63,563 bases of DNA from a virus: the IMG/VR virus record IMGVR_UViG_3300031240_000005, positions 1 to 63,563 of that record; one strand, 5' to 3'. Positions 42,615 through 50,404 of this stretch are shown piece by piece (the stretch's first letter is position 1; each line of letters begins with the position of its first letter). The notes beneath the pieces were generated by a model. The model ran no database searches, had not been told where the DNA came from, and saw nothing but the letters and a program-made list of their open reading frames with translations. A program made the translations under genes and the position numbers.

Positions 42615-42968
42615 TCACCGAATAAACAACATGTTTGAAATCGTCATCACAATCTGGCCCGCGATTTGTTCGGTCGCGTCCTGCTTCTTTACGAAGTCCA
42701 AAGCCCCACCAGTTCGATCCTGAACTTCTCCCGCTACTACAGCGTCCAGTTTGGAAAGCAGTAACTGAAACTGCGGGTCCCTGGTGTCAGGAAAGTCTGG
42801 TGGGTTTTCCAGAAGCCAATGGGTTGCGTTCATATATACGTCCTTTTCGTACCACCCCGCGTTTGCCCGATTTCGGAACACCATCGCAACAGACAGCATT
42901 GCTGTGTGGGGTTCCCCCTTGGCTGCGTTCCAGCAGGCTAGGCCGATGATCGAGTTCTCGAAGGTCAC
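42615..42968 (-). CDS. SleB-like cell-wall hydrolase candidate (117 aa)
   Basis: GTG start (42968) overlapping the upstream TGA. ACWNAAKGEPHTAMLSVAMV and FRNRANAGWYEKDVY, then QDRTGGALDF, match the A-x-x-x-x-A-x-GE, V-x-NR and D-T-GGA-x-x-F signature of SleB-type lytic transglycosylases; the catalytic Glu would be the one in KGEP. It has no signal peptide. With the adjacent membrane-anchored zincin and exported protein it may form a lysis group. Confidence 0.6.
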   Translation of the reverse strand: MTFENSIIGLACWNAAKGEPHTAMLSVAMVFRNRANAGWYEKDVYMNATHWLLENPPDFPDTRDPQFQLLLSKLDAVVAGEVQDRTGGALDFVKKQDATEQIAGQIVMTISNMLFIR

Positions 42969-43447
42969 TTCCACTCCTCCGCCCACTTCATGAACTCGGG
43001 GTTGTCGTGTACGAACCCCGGCAGAAACATACCCGCTTCATAAACTATTTCGTGTTCGCCGTAGTCGTGTACATACTGTGACCAGTTGGCCTTCATGCGG
43101 TTTCCTTGGTAACAGTAACTTGCGTGAAAAATCTCGTGCCACATGATCTCTCGAAGCTGGGTGCGGTTTCTTTCGCTGGAATCAAACCAAATATACCTTT
43201 GAGTACAACTAGTTTCCCCATCAGTGTGGTGCTCGTTTTGGCTGTAGTCACTTGGATAGACATACCAACGTTCTCCGTTGATGAGGAGGTACGAGGGAGG
43301 GGGATCGACCGCCGTAGGTGGAGAAGAAAATACGGTCTTGTTGGAGGGGTCTAGATGCCCCTTTGTATTGACGTACCAGACTGAAAAGACACTAACCCCC
43401 AGAACCGCCCCGAGAAGGACTCCGATATGGAATTCTGTGAGCTTCAC
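42965..43447 (-). CDS. Membrane-anchored metalloprotease-like protein (160 aa)
   Basis: GTG start. An N-terminal membrane helix (residues 7-26, HIGVLLGAVLGVSVFSVWYV) leads to a soluble domain with IMWHEIFHASYC (HEIFH zinc site), and a following HEIVYEAGMFLPGF could supply the third ligand. It would face the periplasm. Possible roles are lysis or processing of an exported phage protein. Confidence 0.65.
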   Translation of the reverse strand: MKLTEFHIGVLLGAVLGVSVFSVWYVNTKGHLDPSNKTVFSSPPTAVDPPPSYLLINGERWYVYPSDYSQNEHHTDGETSCTQRYIWFDSSERNRTQLREIMWHEIFHASYCYQGNRMKANWSQYVHDYGEHEIVYEAGMFLPGFVHDNPEFMKWAEEWK

Positions 43448-43797
43448 GCCGCTTCCTCCGGTCCATTAACTGGACTGTTCGTGTGTTCTTTGAAAGCCCC
43501 GTCGAACGGCGGTCTACAGAAAGGCAACACGTTGTTCCTCTCCGTTGGCCCAGTTAAATCAGGCTGAGGAAACCCCAACAACTCGGCCCCGCAAGCAGGG
43601 CAGCAGACCGTAAACGTGGTTCCGTCAAAGGTCAGGATGTTGATGAATCTCTTCGCCACCTCTGACATCGGAGTCTGGCCGGATTTTACGCTTTCGACAT
43701 TCCACTTTACGACCGTAGGTCCGTTGAACCCTCGGCGGCAAGTTTTGTTGTCGCAGGTCGCGGTGATATCGGTCGATGTTGTTTGGGTAACGGACAT
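43444..43797 (-). CDS. 117-aa zinc-ribbon protein
   Basis: TCDNKTCRRGF and VCCPACGAELLG form two Cys pairs about 50 residues apart. The C-terminus (NSPVNGPEEAA) is encoded by a palindrome copy. No signal peptide or membrane segment. Function unknown. Confidence 0.6.
   Translation of the reverse strand: MSVTQTTSTDITATCDNKTCRRGFNGPTVVKWNVESVKSGQTPMSEVAKRFINILTFDGTTFTVCCPACGAELLGFPQPDLTGPTERNNVLPFCRPPFDGAFKEHTNSPVNGPEEAA
43461..43475 (-). repeat. Dispersed palindrome copy 20
   Basis: GTCCATTAACTGGAC in the final codons of the zinc-ribbon gene. Confidence 0.85.
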
Positions 43798-43800
43798 TGG

Positions 43801-44142
43801 TTATTTCTTCGGGGTCGGTTTAATTTCCGTTGGTACCTTCGGAGGCTCGGGCGGGGCTACGCAAACCGGGTTCCCGTTGCCGTCCAGTTGCAGGTTGTAC
43901 TTCCCACAAACTGCGGTTAGTTTTTGGACTGTCGCTTGAAAGGCTTGCTGTTTGACTGGCAAGTCCTCTTGAGCGTTCTTCAAGGCAAGTTGGGCTTGGT
44001 TCAGTTGGGCCTCGGATTTGAACAAGTCAGCCCGTAGTTCTGCTGAAATCGTAGGAGGGTACGCCTTAACGGGCGGTTTGGGTTCCTGCGCGAGGGCCAG
44101 AGAACTGACCCCCAGAACTACGGCGATGAAAAAGGCTTTCAT
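43801..44142 (-). CDS. Exported coiled-coil protein (113 aa)
   Basis: MKAFFIAVVLGVSSLALAQE is a Sec signal peptide cleaved at ALAQ. The mature part has a coiled-coil (LFKSEAQLNQAQLALKNAQE) and two Cys near a Pro-rich tail. It overlaps its upstream neighbour by four bases. Size and layout are compatible with a periplasmic lysis accessory protein, but no spanin features are certain. Confidence 0.65.
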   Translation of the reverse strand: MKAFFIAVVLGVSSLALAQEPKPPVKAYPPTISAELRADLFKSEAQLNQAQLALKNAQEDLPVKQQAFQATVQKLTAVCGKYNLQLDGNGNPVCVAPPEPPKVPTEIKPTPKK

Positions 44143-44369
44143 TGGTCCTCCGTGACAATAATTCCGTTATCGTGCTCAAGTACGTTCACTACCGAATGAA
44201 CCATATAAACCTGACCATTAGTAGAGATGTTGTAGAAAGAGAGGACCATAGACTCTTTGAAGGTACTCGCCACTACAAAATGAGCGACTTTGTGTTCCTG
44301 AACCTCTCCGTGTTGGAGCGATAGGCGCGTGTAGGTGAATAAGCGATCTTTCACTAAAACTTCTGCCAT
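44139..44369 (-). CDS. Hypothetical 76-aa protein
   Basis: Beta-rich sequence (RLFTYTRLSLQHGEVQEHKV, GQVYMVHSVVNVLEHDNGII). No domain recognised. Overlaps both neighbours by a few bases, so it is co-translated with the sigma factor gene. Confidence 0.55.
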   Translation of the reverse strand: MAEVLVKDRLFTYTRLSLQHGEVQEHKVAHFVVASTFKESMVLSFYNISTNGQVYMVHSVVNVLEHDNGIIVTEDQ

Positions 44370-44881
44370 TAGATGTTCTCCTCAAAATATTTCTTCAGGG
44401 CTTCAACCCCGCGTTCCTTGCGAAACTGCACCTGTCGCCGAGTAAGACCTAAGTCTTCTCCGGTTTTTACTTCAGTTTTTCCTTCAACGTAAACAGAATA
44501 TATCACAGAGTAGTCCTCGTATGCAAGGGACAAGATGGCGTCTTGGAGTTGCTCCTCAGTAACGCCCTCTTCTTTGAAGACTGATTTCTCGACCAGATGC
44601 AGGATTTTGGGGTCGGACAAGGAGTCTATTCTCGGTCCTGGTTTCTCTTTGCTCCTGTACGGGTGCTGGCCTCTCCCCCACAAGGCGTGAATCTTATGTC
44701 GGCAGATCGCGGTGGCATATTTCTTGTCGTGTCCGCCAGATACGCTGCGCTCCAGATGCTGGGCCTTTTCGAGGAGGGCAACGTAACACTCTTGCGTCAT
44801 GTCTTCTCGTTGGTCCCGCTTGATTCCTAACTGGGAGAGAACGTCTTTGATTACCTGTTTATAGTCGAGTACATCGATCAT
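44369..44881 (-). CDS. Phage sigma factor (sigma70 family, ECF-like), 170 aa
   Basis: Region 2 is in QLGIKRDQREDMTQECYVAL (helix with the D-x-x-Q-E-x-x-x-x-L motif for core binding). Region 4 is in AILSLAYEDYSVIYSVYVEG and TGEDLGLTRRQVQFRKERGV (HTH). It lacks region 1 and has a Lys/Pro-rich linker (SKEKPGPRIDSL). It could direct host RNA polymerase to late genes. No unique promoter motif that it would read is obvious here. Confidence 0.78.
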   Translation of the reverse strand: MIDVLDYKQVIKDVLSQLGIKRDQREDMTQECYVALLEKAQHLERSVSGGHDKKYATAICRHKIHALWGRGQHPYRSKEKPGPRIDSLSDPKILHLVEKSVFKEEGVTEEQLQDAILSLAYEDYSVIYSVYVEGKTEVKTGEDLGLTRRQVQFRKERGVEALKKYFEENI

Positions 44882-45258
44882 GGGGTCCCTGAAGTGCTGT
44901 TTAATTTTGATGTCTGCCAGCGTCTATTGGCGTGATGCGCGTCGGGTCCAGTTCGGTGGCACTCGGGGCAAAGAACTTCGCAATTTGATAGGGAGACTTC
45001 TCCGCGTCGGGCACTACCTTTTGGTACGATCTCGTTCATTTCTCCAGACTCCCAAGTCACAGATCGTCCGCATTTCCGGCACTCAAACTGTCCGTTTAAC
45101 GGACTTCTGGCTCGCTCGAAAACCTGCTTACGAATTGCTCCGACCGCTTCTGCGTTAGTCATGTGCCCTAGACTAGAGCAATTAAGCCACGAATGATCTC
45201 GAAATATTCGTATAACGTTGCCTTCGGGACTGAGTTCAACACGAACCATTTTGCTCAC
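44878..45258 (-). CDS. HNH endonuclease (126 aa)
   Basis: The core ECRKCGRSVTWESGEMNEIV, SNCEVLCPECHRTGPDAHH gives paired CxxC and an H..N..H arrangement in a compact HNH. The segment encoding SPLNGQ contains a palindrome copy. GTG/ATG overlaps tie it to neighbours. Possibly a small HNH involved in packaging or homing. Confidence 0.75.
   Translation of the reverse strand: MSKMVRVELSPEGNVIRIFRDHSWLNCSSLGHMTNAEAVGAIRKQVFERARSPLNGQFECRKCGRSVTWESGEMNEIVPKGSARRGEVSLSNCEVLCPECHRTGPDAHHANRRWQTSKLNSTSGTP
45090..45104. repeat. Dispersed palindrome copy 21
   Basis: GTCCGTTTAACGGAC, near-symmetric copy inside the HNH gene. Confidence 0.75.
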
Positions 45259-45440
45259 CGCGCCTGAACCTCTGGAAGATTGATGTAGTCTTCGTGTTCG
45301 ACTTTCAGCTTACGGGCTTCGCCCTTGGTTATCTTCTTGATGTTAGCGGTTCGAGATTCTTCGCACATAAATAGGCCAGCCCAACAAGACGCTTGAAGAC
45401 ATTCAGCGCAAACCCAAATTTCATCTTTGTCATCTTGCAT
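45255..45440 (-). CDS. Hypothetical 61-aa Cys-containing protein
   Basis: WVCAECLQASCW and FMCEESR supply four Cys, possibly one zinc site. Rest is basic and helical (KKITKGEARKLKVEHEDY). No family recognised; overlaps neighbours. Confidence 0.5.
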   Translation of the reverse strand: MQDDKDEIWVCAECLQASCWAGLFMCEESRTANIKKITKGEARKLKVEHEDYINLPEVQAR

Positions 45441-46122
45441 CAGAAAGTTCCCCCTGCCACTGGCCGACCGATTCTCGTGCGGAGGCTAAAAACACTTCCT
45501 TTTTCCAGACGTGCTCTGAGGATTCTTCGGCTAGGCCCAGAATCTTCCGTCCGAGTTCCCAGAACTGTTCGATCTCTTTCTTCTCGTCAGGTAAGAGGTA
45601 GGCCCCTCCGAAATCGTACCAATACCCCTGCGGTTGTTCTGTTTGGTGCAGGAGTTCGTTGACCTTGACTCGGAGTTTTGCGGCGGTTACTTTGGGATCG
45701 GCGGCGTAGTCCATTAACTGGACGTAGGTGTCGGGGCCGTCATCTATCATGGAATCAAGGTTTCCGCCCTCTCGTACCAATCTCCGCAGTTCGTGAGCCT
45801 TGCTGATCCCAATCTCTTCCAGCTTTTCTTCGCTGAGGTAAGGCAATAGGACTTCAGCTACGGACAGTATCGCGTACAGTTGGCTTCGGCGGCGGTCGAT
45901 CTTTTCTCGAATGAACTCCAGATAGGACGAGAACCGATCATACCCGAACGCCTGCCAGTAAGCGTGGATTTTGACTTCTCGAAGCAGACCCCCAAGTCGA
46001 GCATACGAAGTAGCGAGCCTCAGTTCATGAGTGTTGATGCTGTCGAGCAGGGTGTCTATGTCTCGCCCGAGTTTCTGGGCGGCTTCTACGTCTAGAGGGG
46101 GTTGGATGGTGATTTCGGTCAT
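45430..46122 (-). CDS. Hypothetical 230-aa helical protein, DNA-partition-like
   Basis: Mostly helical. The segment LREVKIHAYWQAFGYDRFSS with YLEFIREKIDRRRSQLYAIL and VAEVLLPYLSEEKLEEIGIS recalls phage proteins with a KilA/ParB-like helical domain that score hosts of DNA-binding predictions. No catalytic motif. A palindrome copy encodes VQLMD in its middle. Confidence 0.55.
   Translation of the reverse strand: MTEITIQPPLDVEAAQKLGRDIDTLLDSINTHELRLATSYARLGGLLREVKIHAYWQAFGYDRFSSYLEFIREKIDRRRSQLYAILSVAEVLLPYLSEEKLEEIGISKAHELRRLVREGGNLDSMIDDGPDTYVQLMDYAADPKVTAAKLRVKVNELLHQTEQPQGYWYDFGGAYLLPDEKKEIEQFWELGRKILGLAEESSEHVWKKEVFLASARESVGQWQGELSDAR
45709..45723 (-). repeat. Dispersed palindrome copy 22
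   Basis: GTCCATTAACTGGAC inside the helical protein gene. Confidence 0.85.
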
Positions 46123-46523
46123 TTCCAGCAGTCCTTGTCACAAGGGGATTGATTAGGGTAGACCGTTTCCTCCCCCGAGCGGCGAGACGCTTCTGATTGG
46201 AAATATTTCACGCCTTCCCAATAGCTCGCTATTGCGTATTCTATAGCAGCGTGGTTGTCTGGTTTGTTTCTGTCGGTCCATCCATCACCGCGAACATAAC
46301 CCGCCTCAATCGTCCACCAAACAAGGTTTTTGAGGTGTGAGTTCCCCCTGTCGTCATACTTTACGCACGTTATGTCCACGTTCTCACAACCGCCCGCGTG
46401 ATCGCAAATTGCTTGCAAATCCGGGTATTTTTGGACCATCTGGGTGGCCAAGTTAGGATGAACTTTGTTGACCACAGAACAGCCACTCAAAAGAACCAAA
46501 CCCATTAGGTAAAATAATTTCAC
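46119..46523 (-). CDS. Putative lipoprotein (134 aa)
   Basis: GTG start at 46523 overlapping the sliding-clamp stop (GTGA). MKLFYLMGLVLLSGCSVVNK is a lipoprotein signal with LSGC lipobox. The body has four more Cys (ICDHAGGCENVDITC, SPCDKDC) for disulfides and a WWTIEAGY segment. Membrane-attached; possibly a superinfection-exclusion or lysis protein. Confidence 0.65.
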   Translation of the reverse strand: MKLFYLMGLVLLSGCSVVNKVHPNLATQMVQKYPDLQAICDHAGGCENVDITCVKYDDRGNSHLKNLVWWTIEAGYVRGDGWTDRNKPDNHAAIEYAIASYWEGVKYFQSEASRRSGEETVYPNQSPCDKDCWK

Positions 46524-47587
46524 TTCTTCCCCTCCCAGCACGGCATAACAATTGTCGTGATATTCTTGTACTCCAACATCACTGGACTCTTCGGGCCTAG
46601 AAAACTCATGGTCACAGGTCCCGAAGCCTTGGCTACAAACCCCGATAGGTACGAAGCCGAAATTCGAATCGAGATTTCCTTCGGATCAAACACCGGATCG
46701 GGGTCAACTTGCTCATACGTCACCTGATCGGAAGCCGTTGATCCTGTTGCGATTGTTTGTAAGTATACCACGCCATCGCGGATTTGTAAAGCGACGGCCC
46801 CGCTATCTAGAGTCTCGTCCATCAGGGGTTCGACAGTTCTCAGGGCGGCTAAAAGCTCCTCGGCTTGGAGACTGATCTTGAACTCAAATTTCGGGGGGAG
46901 GACCCTGGTGTAGTCTGGAAACGCCTTCTGCGGTTTGGTTGCGTAAATCGTGGTGTCGCCGGATTCGATCTGGAGTAGTGTGTTGGTTTCTCCGATGGTT
47001 ATTTCAGGGCCGTCCATTAACTGGACAGCAGCGGCTGCTTCCAGATTCAGCAACCCAGAAAACTCAAGCGGCATTGGTGATTTTTGAGTAACGATGGTCA
47101 GTCGGTTTTGGTCCGACCCGACTAGGACATATCCAGAGGGGGTTTCTTCCTCAAGACCTAGAGGCAGAGATCGTAGCTGGACGACACCCCCGTGGGTAGC
47201 AGACTTGTTTGTGCTCGCTGCCGCCTGTGCAACCGAAAGTGCAGCTTTAAACTCGTCGGTCTTGAAGGTCAGGAAGTTCTCAGGGGGCTTCGGGAGGGGC
47301 AGCACGTTTTTCGACTGGACTTCCAACTCGATCTTAGCCCGTGCAGATTTCAGGACCAGCTTGTTTCCGTCTCGGGAGAGGTCGATCTGACCCGACATCC
47401 TGTTCACAACTTGGGTCAGCTTTTTCCCGTGCAAATTGAACGGAGACCCAAGCCCAAGATCGCGGCGGGCTACTAGCCACACGTCCGAATCCTGCGCGGA
47501 AATGTCGGACCCGATCTGGTAGGTCTCGGTCCGAAGAGGTGCTAGTTTCTTGAGTAGGTGCTTGAGATCAGCGGCAGCGATGTTCAT
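46520..47587 (-). CDS. DnaN-like DNA polymerase sliding clamp (355 aa)
   Basis: Start at ATG 47587. The three-domain beta-clamp plan is visible: domain 1 NIAAADLKHLLKKLAPLRTE, domain 2 around NFLTFKTDEFKAALSVAQAA with ATHGGVVQL, and domain 3 around SLQAEELLAALRTVEPLMDE ending YLSGFVAKASGPVTMSFLGP and ITTIVMPCW. Length (355) is near the bacterial 366 rather than the 228 of T4 gp45. Bacterial-type clamps in phages suggest use of a matched DNA polymerase encoded elsewhere. Confidence 0.8.
   Translation of the reverse strand: MNIAAADLKHLLKKLAPLRTETYQIGSDISAQDSDVWLVARRDLGLGSPFNLHGKKLTQVVNRMSGQIDLSRDGNKLVLKSARAKIELEVQSKNVLPLPKPPENFLTFKTDEFKAALSVAQAAASTNKSATHGGVVQLRSLPLGLEEETPSGYVLVGSDQNRLTIVTQKSPMPLEFSGLLNLEAAAAVQLMDGPEITIGETNTLLQIESGDTTIYATKPQKAFPDYTRVLPPKFEFKISLQAEELLAALRTVEPLMDETLDSGAVALQIRDGVVYLQTIATGSTASDQVTYEQVDPDPVFDPKEISIRISASYLSGFVAKASGPVTMSFLGPKSPVMLEYKNITTIVMPCWEGKK
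47012..47026 (-). repeat. Dispersed palindrome copy 23
   Basis: GTCCATTAACTGGAC inside the clamp gene (encodes VQLMD). Confidence 0.85.
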
Positions 47588-47589
47588 TC

Positions 47590-47814
47590 TTACTCCCAAA
47601 CCTTGTACGGATGGCTAAGATAAACCACTCCCTTTTCCTCGCCCTCATCCAGAGAGTACCCATCTGGTTGTGGGATCGCCTGTCCGTTTAATGGATCGTC
47701 CTGTCGGGCGTCGGGCTGGTTTGGTCGCCAAGGCCCGAAGGGTTCTCCGTCTGGTCCGACAGCCTGCCATTCAACTCCGTTGGTTCCTGTGGTGCGGTGG
47801 TTAAGTTTGGTCAT
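47590..47814 (-). CDS. Hypothetical 74-aa protein
   Basis: Pro/Asp/Gly-rich (VGPDGEPFGPWRPNQP) with an acidic C-terminal (SLDEGEEKGVVYLSHPYK). A palindrome copy encodes DPLNGQ. No family recognised; directly before the clamp gene. Confidence 0.5.
   Translation of the reverse strand: MTKLNHRTTGTNGVEWQAVGPDGEPFGPWRPNQPDARQDDPLNGQAIPQPDGYSLDEGEEKGVVYLSHPYKVWE
47682..47696 (+). repeat. Dispersed palindrome copy 24
   Basis: GTCCGTTTAATGGAT inside the 74-aa gene. Confidence 0.7.
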
Positions 47815-47816
47815 TT

Positions 47817-47987
47817 TTACGAATCCTTTGTGATCCTGATCTTTCGGGTGTTAAAAGGGGTCCACTCCATTTTTGGCCCCCAAAACCCACAGTCGAGTTC
47901 TAACCAAACGGTTTCGTCTTCTTCTATCTCAATCTCTACGTTGGTAGGGAGAACCTGATCCGTTGGTTTGCGTTCGAAAATTTTCAC
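47817..47987 (-). CDS. Hypothetical 56-aa protein
   Basis: GTG start overlapping the primase-helicase stop (47984-47986). Beta-rich and acidic (VEIEIEEDETVWLELDCGFW). No family recognised. Confidence 0.5.
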   Translation of the reverse strand: MKIFERKPTDQVLPTNVEIEIEEDETVWLELDCGFWGPKMEWTPFNTRKIRITKDS

Positions 47988-49858
47988 GCGGGTACCTCCT
48001 CGTAGTTATGCTCGATCTGTTCAAATGACGCCATTTCACCGAAGAACGTTAAAATCGCTGAGGCTTTACCTGTTCCTTTAGAGCGGGTCTTGAGCCACTC
48101 CACTAAAGTTTTGTCCTCGTAGGCGTCCATCTTTTCTTCGTCCTTGTTTAAGTCTCGGTGGATCGCCACGACAGCGTCACAAGTATCTCCTGCTGAGGCG
48201 CTGCCCTTGACATCCGATAACTGCGTCTTTTTTCCACGACTCTGACTGCTGGCTTTGCGTGGCTGGAAAACCACACTAAATTTCACTCCGTAAGTAACGG
48301 CGATCTGTTTGATCCGTTTCATAGCCGCTGCTAAAATCCTCACGTCGTCGTCCACCCCGGACGTATAGAAGTGGGCATTGTCCAGAACCGCTTGCGTAGC
48401 CCCGAGTCTGCGGATTGCGGCTTCCATGATGTCTAGCACGTCCATGATGTTGTTGATCGTGGAATTGTTTCCCACGTAGTAATTAACGCCGTCCAATTGC
48501 TTTGCAGCTTCCTTCAAGTCTTCCTTGGTAATGAAGTTACGGTTCTTCCTCAAAACCTGTGCCGCAACCATTACTGAAATTTCTGAAGGGCTTAATTCAC
48601 ACTGCCAGTTTATCACAGTTTCGTTATATTTTCTAGCCCCGAACAGAGAGTATTGCAGAGTGAAAGCCGTCTTGCCTTGCCCGCTGGACGTGGCCATGAC
48701 TCCACAAACGGACCCAGGAAGCAGGATCGCCGCTTTATCAACCTCCGACCACGGGAAGCGCAAACGATCTTCTCGGTCTGCTAGGCTCTTGTCTTCGCCG
48801 TGTTCCATCACCTCTTGGATGGAGTACACGTCAGGCATCGGCTGACTCTTAGCCTTCCGCGTCAGGTCGTCTACCAGTTGGATGAATTTAAATTGGTTGC
48901 TTCCGCAGTGCTTCAGAAAACAATCGTTGGCATCTTTCGACCCCTCAGGCCAAATCAATCTATATGCCCGATCCCCAAGTTCTTTCCAAAGACGATCCAT
49001 TGTTTCTGCACCCTTGGCGTCAGTATCCCCGGCAAGGAACACCAGACTAGCCGACATCAATTGGTCTTTTTGTTCTGGGGTGGGTTTGTGAGTGTCCGAG
49101 GCCAAACTAACCGCTCGGAGCCCCGCCTGCTCTAACACCATCGCGTCAAACTCGCCAGAAACTAGATAGACGGGTTCGAATGGGTCCAGAGAGTTGGTAT
49201 TGAATAGGACGGTTTCCATGCCGACCATCCGGGCGAAGCCCCCAGGTTTCTTTCTCTCAATAGACCGAAACTTTACCAGCCGGACGGTATCGCCGTCTAC
49301 TGAAGGAAATCCAACCCAACCCTTGTCGGCGATGTCCTTCCCTTCTTCTCCCGCCAGAGGACCTATGTTTTGGACGTATCCAATGTGCAGACGTTTAGCG
49401 GTTTCGTAGGTAATACCCCGTTCCTTTAGTAACCACGCACGGGCTTTAGTGTTTTCGGACAAGGCCGTCTCCGCCTTAACCCAGGAAGAGAGGGGAATCG
49501 TTTTGTACGACTTCTTTTCAGATACAGGTTTGAAAGTTTTCTCGACGCGATCCTTGTCTCGGGACCAACTATCTTCCTTACCAAGTTCCTTCTTCACTTG
49601 TTCTACCGCCTGCTGGAAACTCACACCGTCAACTCGTTCGATCAGTTGGAATATGTTTCCCGATCCGCAATCCGGCCCAGAGAAGCAGGTCCACCGCATG
49701 TCCGGGTAAACTGAAAAGCTCGGACTGGAATCCGCGTGCAAAGGACACCGCCCCGTGAACAGACTCCCCGCTCTCTTCAGGCCAGAAACGTACTGCCCGT
49801 AGATTCGTAAGCACCCACCATCGCTTTTGAGGGCGTCTAAATCATCAGCTCCAACCAT
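47984..49858 (-). CDS. Primase-helicase, T7 gp4-like
   Basis: 624 aa from ATG 49858. CHC2-type zinc finger: GRCPLHADSSPSFSVYP with WTCFSGPDCGSG (C38, H41 and two later Cys). TOPRIM primase: PVYLVSGEFDAMVLEQAG, FLAGDTDAKGAETMD (E and D-x-D). Helicase: CGVMATSSGQGKTAFTLQYS (Walker A), AVLDNAHFY (Walker B-like), and FQPRKASSQSRGKK, KGSASAGDTCDAVVAI, TRSKGTGK (arginine and sensor region). It primes and unwinds at the fork. It overlaps the gene before it by 14 bases. Confidence 0.93.
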   Translation of the reverse strand: MVGADDLDALKSDGGCLRIYGQYVSGLKRAGSLFTGRCPLHADSSPSFSVYPDMRWTCFSGPDCGSGNIFQLIERVDGVSFQQAVEQVKKELGKEDSWSRDKDRVEKTFKPVSEKKSYKTIPLSSWVKAETALSENTKARAWLLKERGITYETAKRLHIGYVQNIGPLAGEEGKDIADKGWVGFPSVDGDTVRLVKFRSIERKKPGGFARMVGMETVLFNTNSLDPFEPVYLVSGEFDAMVLEQAGLRAVSLASDTHKPTPEQKDQLMSASLVFLAGDTDAKGAETMDRLWKELGDRAYRLIWPEGSKDANDCFLKHCGSNQFKFIQLVDDLTRKAKSQPMPDVYSIQEVMEHGEDKSLADREDRLRFPWSEVDKAAILLPGSVCGVMATSSGQGKTAFTLQYSLFGARKYNETVINWQCELSPSEISVMVAAQVLRKNRNFITKEDLKEAAKQLDGVNYYVGNNSTINNIMDVLDIMEAAIRRLGATQAVLDNAHFYTSGVDDDVRILAAAMKRIKQIAVTYGVKFSVVFQPRKASSQSRGKKTQLSDVKGSASAGDTCDAVVAIHRDLNKDEEKMDAYEDKTLVEWLKTRSKGTGKASAILTFFGEMASFEQIEHNYEEVPA

Positions 49859-50054
49859 CGTAAGCAAACCTTCCCGGCCAGTTGTCTTCGTCTAGAAATA
49901 TGCAGAACATTTCAGCGGCTTTGTCTACGACGTTTTCCAGATTGAAGTTCATGAGGAACACGTCACCGTGACGCTCTAGGAAATCCCCGGCGTAGAGTTG
50001 GACTTCTGAAACATAGGCTCCTGGGTTTTTGGCTGCGTACTCGCGGAGTTTCAC
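49845..50054 (-). CDS. Hypothetical 69-aa protein
   Basis: Amphipathic helices with aromatic residues (ENVVDKAAEMFCIFLDEDNW). Overlaps the helicase start. No family recognised. Confidence 0.5.
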   Translation of the reverse strand: MKLREYAAKNPGAYVSEVQLYAGDFLERHGDVFLMNFNLENVVDKAAEMFCIFLDEDNWPGRFAYDGWS

Positions 50055-50061
50055 ATTTCAC

Positions 50062-50241
50062 CTATTCGAACTTCTTAAACCCGTTTTCGTAGGCCCACGC
50101 TTCGAGTTTCTTTACGTCGAACACTTCGTCTGGATCGAGGTTGGCCGTGATCCACGATACTGCATCATCCAGAAGATTGCTTTGCGCGGCAAGTAGATCA
50201 GAGGCGAACTTGTCGTTGGATTGCCAGTTGAAGGTTTTCAT
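50062..50241 (-). CDS. Hypothetical 59-aa protein
   Basis: ATG 50241, overlapping the TGA of the upstream zinc-ribbon gene. Helical and acidic (KFASDLLAAQSNLLDDAVSW). No family recognised. Confidence 0.5.
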   Translation of the reverse strand: MKTFNWQSNDKFASDLLAAQSNLLDDAVSWITANLDPDEVFDVKKLEAWAYENGFKKFE

Positions 50242-50396
50242 TCTTTGGTGGTCCAGTGCAGCATTTCGTGGTCGTCTACTCCGAATACCACAGGTAGAAG
50301 AAGATCGCAGGTTTTGCACACGAGAAAGATTTCTCCGTTCTCTCGTGCCAATTCCCAATGGGTGCAGGAATCACATTTGCAATGAAGGAATTCCAT
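50238..50396 (-). CDS. 52-aa zinc-ribbon protein
   Basis: ATG 50396. HCKCDSCTHWE and VCKTCDLLLP form a C4 zinc ribbon. Ends in TGA shared with the next ATG. Function unknown. Confidence 0.55.
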   Translation of the reverse strand: MEFLHCKCDSCTHWELARENGEIFLVCKTCDLLLPVVFGVDDHEMLHWTTKE

Positions 50397-50404
50397 AGTG
50401 TCTC

